Positions 1-6,517 of a stretch of 14,396 nt of DNA are shown here, piece by piece. The position numbers were made by a program, and so were the translations under genes. The DNA lies in the NCBI GenBank assembly GCA_045617525.1, contig JAZLIT010000002.1, positions 1 through 14,396 on the forward strand, in the 5' to 3' direction. The first letter of the stretch is position 1, and each line of letters opens with the position of its first letter. The notes below the pieces were generated by a model, which was not told the origin of the DNA, searched no databases, and saw only the letters and a program-made list of their open reading frames with translations. This DNA comes from JAZLIT01 sp045617525. Its GTDB lineage: Bacteria > Bacillota > Bacilli > Bacillales_A > Planococcaceae.

Positions 1-1
1 A

Positions 2-343
2 GTGAAAACGACTTATCTCGCAGAAGGGATTTTTACAGGTTCGGAGGTATTGGACAAAAAAGCAATGTTTCGCATTGCTATTAATGAGGGAAATGAAGTT
101 GTTAGACATCAAATAATTCTTGTCGATCTACTCACGATGAATTTCTTACACCCTTTTAATAAAAACGATGACGCTAATTATTTCAGATCACCTCTATATC
201 CAATAACAGAATTCAAATGGATGACAACAGATTCTATTGAATTAGCTGTAGCTGATATCCCTGATACAACGTTTGAGTCTATAGAAAAGTGGTATAAAAC
301 TGCTAATCCGCCTGTGAAAAGAATAAAGATTACAATTGAATAA
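2..343 (+). CDS. Hypothetical protein, possibly incomplete at the window edge
   Basis: An open frame of 113 residues begins with GTG one base from the window edge and ends at TAA 341-343. No upstream sequence is visible, so the ribosome binding site cannot be tested and the real start may lie outside. The product is soluble-looking, with no signal peptide and no membrane segment. It has alternating beta-type stretches (residues 35-45 and the end, KRIKITIE) and aromatic-rich middle segments. I do not recognise the family. Coding character is supported by the absence of a competing frame and by a sensible residue composition. No function is proposed. Confidence 0.55.
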   Translation: MKTTYLAEGIFTGSEVLDKKAMFRIAINEGNEVVRHQIILVDLLTMNFLHPFNKNDDANYFRSPLYPITEFKWMTTDSIELAVADIPDTTFESIEKWYKTANPPVKRIKITIE

Positions 344-503
344 ATCCAAATTCTCTATCAGAATTCGGAACAATCGAGGGCATGATTGGATGTACTAAAG
401 CACGACTGTGTTTTATTGGTGTAACCTTCGTTTTTATAACTATCAACAAGATGGCGTTCTAAAAATTCTTCTAATTTCAATTGTTACATAAATAGTATTT
501 TTG

Positions 504-532
504 TTTAAATCTTAGCCATACTAAGTTATATT
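504..532 (+). promoter_or_regulatory. Candidate sigma-A promoter for the small peptide and PAP2 pair
   Basis: TTTAAA (504-509) and TATATT (527-532) are separated by 17 bases. The predicted start near 539 lies just before the GGAGG site at 543. The -10 matches well (5 of 6) but the -35 only moderately (4 of 6). I see no ECF-type promoter, which would be expected if the phosphatase belonged to the cell-envelope stress regulon. Confidence 0.35.
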
Positions 533-553
533 TTCCCGAAATGGAGGACAAAA

Positions 554-667
554 ATGCCAGACTTCATCATCGTAATAATTCGTCCTATATCTTCCTTATT
601 TATACTTTTATTGGTCGTCCTGCTCACACTATTTAAACCTATGTATATTGAAGGGATAAAAAAATGA
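554..667 (+). CDS. Small single-pass membrane peptide, coupled to the PAP2 gene
   Basis: A 37-codon ORF starts at ATG 554, 6 bases after a strong GGAGG (543-547), and ends at TGA 665-667. The stop overlaps the ATG of the next gene as ATGA (664-667), a classical arrangement for translational coupling. The peptide has a short polar start (MPDF), one long hydrophobic stretch at about residues 5-27, and a basic end (IEGIKK), so it should be a single-pass membrane peptide. The ribosome binding site is better than that of the following gene. It may be a real partner of the phosphatase, or chiefly a translational feeder for it. I do not recognise a family. Confidence 0.6.
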   Translation: MPDFIIVIIRPISSLFILLLVVLLTLFKPMYIEGIKK

Positions 668-1263
668 ACAAATCTCAATATGTTTTAGCTGTGTGTAGTT
701 TCGTTGTATTCTTTATTTTATCGGTGAACTATGAGACACCATTCATCCAAGCTTTTGACAGGGTAGCATCTGATTCATTATATGGGAATAAATTCATTAC
801 ACTGTTTCATTATTTAGGTGAAACTAAGTTTATTTTCGCTATCACAATAATTATTTTAATCATTATTTGGATTCGCAAAAAAGATTATAAATTGGTGGTT
901 TTTGTAATTTTATCTGTTGGTGTGGGATATGGATTATATCAATTTTTAAAACGCGTAATTGAACGGCCTCGTCCTGAGATTGTAGATCAATTTTCCACTT
1001 ATAGTTTCCCTTCAGGACATGCAGTGCATGGTCTATTATATTTATTAACAATCGCCTATGTGTTTAATCGAATTGTCATTTCAAAGAGGGCTTCGCGCAT
1101 AGTTTGGATAACAGCCATTATATTAAGCTTATTAATTGGGGTTTCTCGAATAACAGAGGGACGTCACTTCGCTTCTGATGTTTTAGCTGGTTGGTTGCTT
1201 GGCTATAGTTGGTTTATCCTTTGCGTATGGTGGTATAAAAGTGGAAATCGTAATTTCAGTTGA
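664..1263 (+). CDS. PAP2-family membrane phosphatase
   Basis: This 199-residue protein has the three signature motifs of the PAP2 (type 2 phosphatidic acid phosphatase) superfamily. They are K96-x6-R103-P104, the P-S-G-H quartet at 116-119, and S161-R162-x5-H168-x3-D172. In this family the two histidines and the aspartate carry out phosphoryl transfer at the outer membrane face. About six hydrophobic segments surround the motifs, as in the BcrC/PgpB/YodM group. The likely substrate is a lipid (pyro)phosphate such as undecaprenyl pyrophosphate or phosphatidylglycerol phosphate, which cannot be settled from sequence alone. BcrC-type members give bacitracin tolerance. The start ATG overlaps the stop of the upstream small peptide, and a weak GAAGGG lies before it. 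All motif residues are intact. Confidence 0.9.
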   Translation: MNKSQYVLAVCSFVVFFILSVNYETPFIQAFDRVASDSLYGNKFITLFHYLGETKFIFAITIIILIIIWIRKKDYKLVVFVILSVGVGYGLYQFLKRVIERPRPEIVDQFSTYSFPSGHAVHGLLYLLTIAYVFNRIVISKRASRIVWITAIILSLLIGVSRITEGRHFASDVLAGWLLGYSWFILCVWWYKSGNRNFS

Positions 1264-1373
1264 TTACGAAACAAAAAACTTGAAACTTAGATATCGATTC
1301 TTTACCATATGTGGATTGAATTATATACCTTTTATCTCTACATTTTGAGGATTCAATAGTCGTTTAAAAGAAT

Positions 1374-1578
1374 CGTGCCAGGTTTACAAGGGATTTTTGA
1401 AGTCGCAACGAGAGTGGCACGCAACTTGCTACAATTTACGGCTTAGCAATTGCACCATTACTGAAATCAAATGATAAAAATGATAAAAAATAAATAACGC
1501 CAGGTACATACACAACTCCCCTATTCAAACCTTTACTAGCGTTGGTTTAGTAGGTCTAAATTGCGAGTGCCTGGCATG
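1374..1578. mobile_element. Decayed insertion-element relic with TGCCAGG ends
   Basis: Most of the 349-bp gap 1264-1612 is taken up by this segment. It begins at CGTGCCAGG (1374-1382) and ends at CCTGGCATG (1570-1578), so its ends are short imperfect inverted repeats of TGCCAGG. A third CGCCAGGT copy lies near 1499. Inside, 1375-1443 reads as an uninterrupted peptide fragment containing IFEVATRVARNLLQFTA. After a shift at about 1440 it continues in another frame with GLAIAPLLK up to a stop at 1491-1493. This resembles the C-terminal end of a transposase with one frameshift, fused to a left end by internal deletion. The family is not recognised and no clear target-site duplication is visible. 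The rest of the gap shows nothing else. Confidence 0.35.
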
Positions 1579-1612
1579 AGAAAAAGGGACAACGATTATT
1601 TTAATTAACTAT

Positions 1613-2290
1613 TCAGCCTACTAAATAAAAATTATTATTATCATCAATTCCGATTTTTATTCCTGAAGCTAAAATAATCTCTAAGGGGAATACAGCAGAT
1701 TCTTTATGTGAAAAAAACCATTTCCGCTTAGTATTTACGAGCAATAAATATACCGGCCATTTTCTATTCCCCATAAAGGACAACGAATTTTGGGAAACCT
1801 CACCACCATCTCGTTTGAATATTGATACGTTTTTTAATTCTTCAGCAACTGCTAATTTATCCTGAACAACTAAACTCATTTCTGACATTTTTATAAAACT
1901 AGATTTAGAAAAAGGGACATTACTTAGCGGATTATCTTGTAATCTAGAAATGAATTCAACGATGTTACCAGAAGGATCTTCAAAGTAAATAGATTTAGCG
2001 TTGATACTAGTGAAGTAAACCTCATCTTCACCTTCTTCAGTTGATAAAGGTACTCTTTTTTGAGTCCACTCTTTTGCTTCTAGAAATTGATTGGATGGAA
2101 TATCAAAAGCGAAATGATAGTATGGCTCATCTTTTACGTTTCGGTTGTTAAATTCAACAGTGGTAGATCCAAATCTAATTTCAAAACTATCGATAGAATC
2201 AGTTTCTACTTCTAACTCTAATATATTTCCATAAAAATTTTTCATTTCATCTAATTTATTAGTTTGAAGAGCTACTTTTGCAATATCCAA
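1613..2290 (-). CDS. VOC (glyoxalase/dioxygenase-fold) family protein
   Basis: This protein has 225 residues. Residues 1-115 form a vicinal oxygen chelate domain: the opening strand VALQTNKLDEMKNFYGNIL, the YYHFAFDI strand with H59 as a possible metal ligand, and the closing FEDPSGNIVEFI with E112, typical of glyoxalase-fold enzymes. The C-terminal half (about 130-225) looks like a diverged second module (MSEMSLVVQD, later KRKWFFSHKESAVFPLEI) without obvious metal ligands. I cannot name a substrate. The start is TTG at 2290, supported by GGTGA six bases upstream and by an in-frame stop just beyond it. The start lies inside the end of the 61-residue gene (19-base overlap), suggesting coupled translation. 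Confidence 0.75.
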   Translation of the reverse strand: MDIAKVALQTNKLDEMKNFYGNILELEVETDSIDSFEIRFGSTTVEFNNRNVKDEPYYHFAFDIPSNQFLEAKEWTQKRVPLSTEEGEDEVYFTSINAKSIYFEDPSGNIVEFISRLQDNPLSNVPFSKSSFIKMSEMSLVVQDKLAVAEELKNVSIFKRDGGEVSQNSLSFMGNRKWPVYLLLVNTKRKWFFSHKESAVFPLEIILASGIKIGIDDNNNFYLVG

Positions 2291-2457
2291 AATACTTCAC
2301 CGTCTTCTCTAAGTTTTAAAAATACTATACCATTCCTATTTCCCAAAAAATACCGGTCTTTTGATTGATAATTATGTATTAGTCCAACGATTTCTACATC
2401 AATTTCTGCCTCAAATGTTTGATAGTCTGGCTCATTAAGAATCTTATGAAACCTCAT
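2272..2457 (-). CDS. Hypothetical 61-residue protein
   Basis: This small soluble acidic protein starts at ATG 2457 and ends at TAG 2272, overlapping the VOC gene by 19 bases. Its beta-rich pattern (AEIDVEIVGLIHNY, then YFLGNRNGIVFLKLREDGEVFWIL) suggests a small barrel or half-domain. There is no recognisable ribosome binding site before the ATG. The same frame is open upstream all the way to the stop codon of the preceding hydrolase gene (2533), without any ATG, GTG or TTG. It may therefore be translated by reinitiation, or it may be the C-terminal relic of a longer protein. Family not recognised. Confidence 0.5.
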   Translation of the reverse strand: MRFHKILNEPDYQTFEAEIDVEIVGLIHNYQSKDRYFLGNRNGIVFLKLREDGEVFWILQK

Positions 2458-2532
2458 TAGAAGTTGCGATCTTGAAGAAGGACACCCTAACTGAATACTT
2501 CCCTTTAATAATAAATAAAAATTCCCGTAAGT

Positions 2533-3537
2533 TCAGCTCAAATCCAGTACAATTGCATTTCCAAAATCTTTTACATCTCTCAAATAATCATATCCTGTAG
2601 GGTTGCCAAAGCTGTTAAACGCTCTCACTGCAACAATTCTTTCCGATGGGATGACTAATAGTGTAACGGTCGTATAACCTAAAATTTGATAGGCTCCAAT
2701 TGGCACTTGTTCCCCTATTTCAGAACGATTGGCCTGCGATCCTTTCACAAACCAGAAGAATCCATTTTCAGGTAAGTCCTTGTTTTCATAAGATGGATTA
2801 TGCATCTGGGTAGCAAGCTGAATAATCGAGGGATCGATAATTTGTTTTCCATTAATGCTGCCATTATTTAGATGCAATAGCCCCCATTGCGCTAATTCCC
2901 GTGTCGAAGCATACATATTCATTTTACTGCCATCAATATTTTGAGGTGTTATCCAGTGTCTATCATAATCTTTTCGAATTACTTCCACAAACGTGTCATC
3001 GAAAGTATTGTACCAATTCGTTTCCGTAAAATTTAAAGGGATAAATACTTCTTCAGTCACAATTTCTGCAATCGTTCTATTCATTGTATTTCGAATGATT
3101 TCTGACACTAACTCTACATTTATTCCTTGATATCCCCAATTTCTACCTGCTGGGAAATCTCGTTCGGTAAAACCATTTTTGTCTGATAAACCATGTGAAT
3201 GTGTCATTAAATGGCGAATTGTCGTTCCGTTTAATATTTCATTTTGCTTGTTTGCTGGCAAGTATAAAGAGATTTCATCGTCAATTGATTGAATAAAGCC
3301 ACGTGAAACAGCGTAAGCAAGCGCAAATCCCACATAGCTTTTTCGACAGGACGCAATATGGAACTTCGTATCCGGTTGAATCGGGCGAGAATTTATCCCT
3401 TTTGAATGCGTTCCCCAATATTGTTCAACTTCTAGCTGATTATTATGGTAAACAATTAAGGCACCGCCAGAACAGTCCAGCGTGTTATATGTATTTTCTA
3501 CAGCACGTATCACTTTTTGGAATTTAGTTTTCATCAA
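2533..3537 (-). CDS. Serine hydrolase of the beta-lactamase (class C-like) family
   Basis: This 334-residue protein has the nucleophile motif S63-C-R-K66 of penicillin-binding protein/class C beta-lactamase-fold enzymes. It also has the family-typical LMTHSHGLSD (110-119) and the candidate second-motif tyrosine Y136 in WGYQG. The third KTG/HxG motif is not obvious: the expected place reads PIGAYQILG (279-287). A true antibiotic beta-lactamase is therefore unlikely; an esterase, D-amino-peptidase or related hydrolase is more plausible. No signal peptide is visible, so it is probably cytoplasmic, unlike classical beta-lactamases. The start is TTG 3537, 8 bases after AAAGGGG, though the adjacent ATG at 3534 is equally possible. 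It is the first of three same-strand genes. Confidence 0.8.
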   Translation of the reverse strand: MMKTKFQKVIRAVENTYNTLDCSGGALIVYHNNQLEVEQYWGTHSKGINSRPIQPDTKFHIASCRKSYVGFALAYAVSRGFIQSIDDEISLYLPANKQNEILNGTTIRHLMTHSHGLSDKNGFTERDFPAGRNWGYQGINVELVSEIIRNTMNRTIAEIVTEEVFIPLNFTETNWYNTFDDTFVEVIRKDYDRHWITPQNIDGSKMNMYASTRELAQWGLLHLNNGSINGKQIIDPSIIQLATQMHNPSYENKDLPENGFFWFVKGSQANRSEIGEQVPIGAYQILGYTTVTLLVIPSERIVAVRAFNSFGNPTGYDYLRDVKDFGNAIVLDLS

Positions 3538-3697
3538 TTTTTAAGCCCCTTTTCCATTGAAACATCAATTGTTATCTGGAATAATAGGATGATTCATTTA
3601 ACAGCTGAATATTAATGATCCTCCATCAAATTCCATCGGGTTTTAATTCCTACAATTTACTTAATAACTTTATTTTACCATACCACCAAACAAATAA

Positions 3698-3726
3698 TTG
3701 AAAATTCAATCTAAAGATGTCATAAT
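3698..3726 (+). promoter_or_regulatory. Promoter of the ABC-F gene and its leader
   Basis: TTGAAA (3698-3703) and CATAAT (3721-3726) are separated by exactly 17 bases, each matching the sigma-A consensus at 5 of 6 positions. Transcription would begin near 3733, giving an untranslated leader of about 286 nt before the ABC-F start at 4019. Confidence 0.65.
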
Positions 3727-3754
3727 GAAACCACTATCTTCGAAGGGATGTTGA

Positions 3755-3790
3755 ATGGTCGATGAAAAAATAATTCTATTTTACACGTAA
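3755..3790 (+). CDS. Leader peptide of the ABC-F attenuator (11 codons)
   Basis: ATG 3755 opens an 11-codon ORF reading MVDEKIILFYT, with TAA at 3788-3790. A GAAGGGAT site (3743-3749) lies about 6 bases before the ATG. It begins some 22 nt after the predicted transcription start. Codons 6-10 lie on the first arm (3771-3783) of the leader hairpin, so a ribosome stalled there would hold that arm open. In known ABC-F and erm leaders, stalling on such peptides is caused by the very antibiotics the downstream gene resists. The peptide sequence itself is not one I recognise. Confidence 0.5.
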   Translation: MVDEKIILFYT

Positions 3791-3917
3791 AATGTATACG
3801 CATTTTCACTTAAAATAGGATTAGTCTGCCCATTTTCAATACCTTCATAATGCCTTTTTCGAGGCTTATTTATGTATAAATGCTAATCCTTCTGAATCGT
3901 TTTCAGGAGGATTTTTT
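3771..3917 (+). promoter_or_regulatory. Transcription attenuator leader with competing hairpins
   Basis: Four segments can pair in mutually exclusive ways. Segment 1 (3771-3783, inside the leader ORF) pairs with segment 2 (3811-3823) over 13 bp with one G-U. An inner hairpin, 3789-3794 with 3801-3806, stacks inside it. Segment 2 can instead pair with segment 3: AGGATTAG (3817-3824) with CTAATCCT (3883-3890), extended by CATTT (3831-3835) with AAATG (3878-3882). Segment 3 alternatively forms the terminator with segment 4. With free ribosomes the 1-2 pairing lets the terminator form; a ribosome stalled over segment 1 frees segment 2 as antiterminator. All pairings were read by eye; no folding energy was computed. 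Confidence 0.6.
3885..3917 (+). terminator. Intrinsic terminator inside the ABC-F leader
   Basis: AATCCTTCTGAA (3885-3896) and TTCAGGAGGATT (3902-3913) form a 12-bp stem with one G-U pair and a five-base loop, running into six T (3912-3917). It lies about 100 bases upstream of the ABC-F start, not after a gene, so it is placed for attenuation. Its 5' arm overlaps the antiterminator-pairing sequence 3883-3890. Confidence 0.7.
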
Positions 3918-4018
3918 ATTTGTCTATGCGTATACATTCACACCAATTGATTGGGATGATTGTATGCTAAATTTCAACTCATCTCCATACACTAGATTAG
4001 AAAAGTGGAGGTAATATT

Positions 4019-5485
4019 ATGCCTATAGATATTCAACATTTACACTTCGGATTTGATACACTAGACCGTCCATTATTTGATGACGTCCATTTAATGATTG
4101 ATACCAAATGGTGTCTTGGCCTGATTGGCAGAAATGGTCGTGGGAAGACAACATTATTACACTTATTCATGCAAAAATATCCCTATCGCGGGGAGATTTT
4201 GAGTGACGTAGAATTCGTTTATTTCCCTCAACAATTAAAAAATAAGCAAAACCTAACATATTATGCAATTGACGAAGTAATGCCCGTAGAATTGTGGAAG
4301 CTGGAGCGGGAGTGCCAATTACTTGGTTTAAATAAAAAGATTTTATGGGAACCCTTTCAACAATTATCAGGCGGCGAGCAAACAAAGGTACTATTAGCTG
4401 CTTTATTTTGTGAGGAAGCAAGGTTTCCCCTTCTTGATGAACCAACGAATCACCTTGATATCGAAGCAAGATCCCTTGTAGCTGTCTATTTGAAAAAGAA
4501 AAAAGGATTTATTGTTGTTAGCCATGATCGTGACTTTATGGATGCAGTTGTGGATCACATTTTAGTAATTGAGAAAGCTCAGTTGGCCATCTATAAAGGA
4601 CATTTCTCTACTTATGAGGCGCAAAAGGAGCGTCAAGACCAGTATGAGATCGAGCAAAATAAACAATTAAGATCAGAAATTGACCGATTAAAGCAAACAG
4701 CACGAGAAAAATCAGATTGGTCGCTCAAAAAAGAAAAACCTTCTGGCAATGACCCTGCTGGAAATGCACAAGCGAAGCGTATGATGAAAAGATCGAAAGC
4801 GATTGAAAAGCGTACGAATATAAAAATCGAGGAAAAAACACAGTTACTAAAAAATATTGAAATGACGAGCGCTTTAACAATAAACTGTATTTCAAGTCAT
4901 CGAAACCCCGTTCTACGTGTAAAAAATCTCACTTTAAGCTATGGTGAAAAACCGCTCTTTCACCCGCTTACATTTGAGATTTTCCAAGGGGAACAAGTCG
5001 CGCTCGTTGGCCCAAATGGCAGTGGAAAAACATCAATTTTGAATTATCTCAAGCAGCAAAGTTTTGAGGGCACGGTAAGTGGTGAAATCATTCTCCCACA
5101 CGGCCTTTCAACGAGCTTGATTCGTCAAAATCATGAAGACAATTCCGGTCTTTTAAAGGATTTTGCTATAGAGCATCAACTTGACTACACCTTGTTCTTA
5201 AATAATCTTCGTATTTTAGGTGTAGATCGTGATGTGTTTAACGTTCCAATCCAGCACATGAGTAGCGGTCAAAAGAAAAAAGTAGAATTCGCTAAATCTT
5301 TAGGGATACCTGCAGAATTTTATATTTGGGATGAACCATTAAATTATTTAGATATCTTTAATCAAAAGCAGATTGAAACGATGATTTTAGACTATAAACC
5401 TACCCTACTATTTGTGGAACATGAGCAAGCATTCATTTCAACTATTGCGACCAAAATAATCGAGGTAAAACCTTTTAAAATATAG
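4019..5485 (+). CDS. lsa: Lsa-family ABC-F ribosomal protection protein
   Basis: This 488-residue ABC-F ATPase has two nucleotide-binding domains and no membrane segment. Domain 1 has Walker A GRNGRGKT (37-44), signature LSGGE (116-120), Walker B LLDEPTNHLD (138-147) and the H-loop H169. Domain 2 has GPNGSGKT (331-338), MSSGQ (414-418), IWDEPLNYLD (436-445) and H468. Between them is a charged helical linker (about 200-290), the arm that in this class reaches the ribosomal P-site tRNA and peptidyl-transferase centre. Similarity to Lsa(A)-type proteins runs along the whole length as I remember it, e.g. the QLDYT-FLNNLR stretch. That group displaces lincosamides, streptogramin A and pleuromutilins from ribosomes. 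The linker tip seems about 12 residues shorter than in Lsa(A). GGAGG lies 7 bases before the ATG. Expression is probably controlled by the upstream attenuator. Confidence 0.88.
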   Translation: MPIDIQHLHFGFDTLDRPLFDDVHLMIDTKWCLGLIGRNGRGKTTLLHLFMQKYPYRGEILSDVEFVYFPQQLKNKQNLTYYAIDEVMPVELWKLERECQLLGLNKKILWEPFQQLSGGEQTKVLLAALFCEEARFPLLDEPTNHLDIEARSLVAVYLKKKKGFIVVSHDRDFMDAVVDHILVIEKAQLAIYKGHFSTYEAQKERQDQYEIEQNKQLRSEIDRLKQTAREKSDWSLKKEKPSGNDPAGNAQAKRMMKRSKAIEKRTNIKIEEKTQLLKNIEMTSALTINCISSHRNPVLRVKNLTLSYGEKPLFHPLTFEIFQGEQVALVGPNGSGKTSILNYLKQQSFEGTVSGEIILPHGLSTSLIRQNHEDNSGLLKDFAIEHQLDYTLFLNNLRILGVDRDVFNVPIQHMSSGQKKKVEFAKSLGIPAEFYIWDEPLNYLDIFNQKQIETMILDYKPTLLFVEHEQAFISTIATKIIEVKPFKI

Positions 5486-5598
5486 AATTTGCACAATCGA
5501 TAGATCAAACGATATTGAATAGTAAAATTGTGCTTTCAAATTATTAAATAATGACACTTTCGCTTTTTGGTCAACAAATTGAATAACTATCGCATAAT

Positions 5599-5631
5599 AA
5601 ATCCGCATTCCTAATAGGAATGCGGATTTTT
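5599..5631. terminator. Bidirectional terminator between ABC-F and the phosphotransferase
   Basis: A perfect stem (5599-5612 with 5616-5629; arm core ATCCGCATTCCT) encloses a three-base loop and ends in TTTTT. It lies between convergent genes. On the minus strand the trailing sequence is TTTATTATG, so it can serve the phosphotransferase transcript too, though less strongly. Confidence 0.85.
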
Positions 5632-5665
5632 ATTGAAGCAACTTTACTTAATTCTTGTTATTACC

Positions 5666-6460
5666 TTAAAAAAATTCATATAATCCATTTACATAATAAT
5701 CATAGCATTTTTCATCAAATACATTCTCTCCATATCCTTCAAAGAAAACCTCTTTATCTATCGCCTCTTGAAAAGCATTTGGCTTTGGACGTATCGCGAG
5801 CGCAACATCAAATCTAGGATCGCCGAAAGCTGCGCTCCCCCAATCGATGATTCCTGTAATCTCACCATCCTGAATTAGCACATTATCGATGGTAAAATCA
5901 CCATGAATAAGTTTTTGTCTTTCAATCTGTAATGGCGTTGAAGTAATTTGATTTAATAAGATTTCATTGCCATCGACTTCAAAATTTTCTAAGTTATACG
6001 CTGCCTGAATTAGCATGTTATTTAACCATTGATCTTTAGCTTTAATTTCAGTTGGACATGGTGTAGCGTGAATTTTAGCAAGTGCTTCGCCAAAATGAAA
6101 GAGGATTTCATGTCGTTTTGTTTTATTTTGTTCGTTTAATAAGGCAGTCCTTATCGTTTCGCCTTCAAAAAACTGCAAAAGTGCCCAACATTCCTTTTGA
6201 GTAGATTTCTCCTCAAATAAGTGCACTTTCGGTACTGATAGATCTGTTTGGAATTTTAAAGACCGTAACCTAGTGACTTCTTTTCGTAATTGGGCATTAT
6301 CTTTTTCCCCCTTCGTCCTTTTCAGAGCAAATTTTCCTGAGTCACATTTTATTATCCCAACATTTGATGAGTAGCCCTGCCTTGGGAACGTTATGGAATG
6401 GATATTGCCTACATACTTCATAATTTCAACCGGGATCTCATTTAGATTAATTGGGTTCAC
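5666..6460 (-). CDS. APH-fold phosphotransferase (aminoglycoside/choline kinase family)
   Basis: This protein has the kinase core of the aminoglycoside phosphotransferase/choline kinase superfamily. The catalytic loop is H186-G-D188 with N193 (HGDFTIDN), followed by the metal-binding D206-W-G and GDPRFD (213-218); the N-lobe lysine is K47 in FALK. I place the start at GTG 6460 (264 residues), 8 bases after GAGGAG, because the earlier in-frame GTG at 6469 overlaps that site. The family includes antibiotic kinases and many housekeeping small-molecule kinases, and sequence alone does not give the substrate. The neighbouring Lsa-like gene makes an antibiotic role tempting but does not show it. 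It lies 57 bases after the EamA transporter gene on the same strand with no terminator between, so co-transcription is likely. Confidence 0.85.
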   Translation of the reverse strand: MNPINLNEIPVEIMKYVGNIHSITFPRQGYSSNVGIIKCDSGKFALKRTKGEKDNAQLRKEVTRLRSLKFQTDLSVPKVHLFEEKSTQKECWALLQFFEGETIRTALLNEQNKTKRHEILFHFGEALAKIHATPCPTEIKAKDQWLNNMLIQAAYNLENFEVDGNEILLNQITSTPLQIERQKLIHGDFTIDNVLIQDGEITGIIDWGSAAFGDPRFDVALAIRPKPNAFQEAIDKEVFFEGYGENVFDEKCYDYYVNGLYEFF

Positions 6461-6517
6461 CCTAAACACTCCTCAAGCTTCATTGTTGGAAAAATAACAC
6501 ACAAAATTAAAATCGGT

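Noticed and set aside
349..365. AATTCT/AGAATT hairpin after the first gene
   Set aside because: Only six A/T-rich base pairs and no T-run, so not supported as a terminator.
2533..3537. Antibiotic-inactivating beta-lactamase
   Set aside because: The SxxK motif is present but the KTG-type third motif and a signal peptide are not recognisable, so only a general serine hydrolase is called.
3852..3865. GCCT/AGGC mini hairpin in the ABC-F leader
   Set aside because: Four base pairs only; it would lie inside the antiterminator loop and cannot be given a role.
5620..5817. 65-codon plus-strand open frame
   Set aside because: It starts inside the terminator hairpin and runs antisense to the phosphotransferase gene; histidine/leucine-rich shadow composition.
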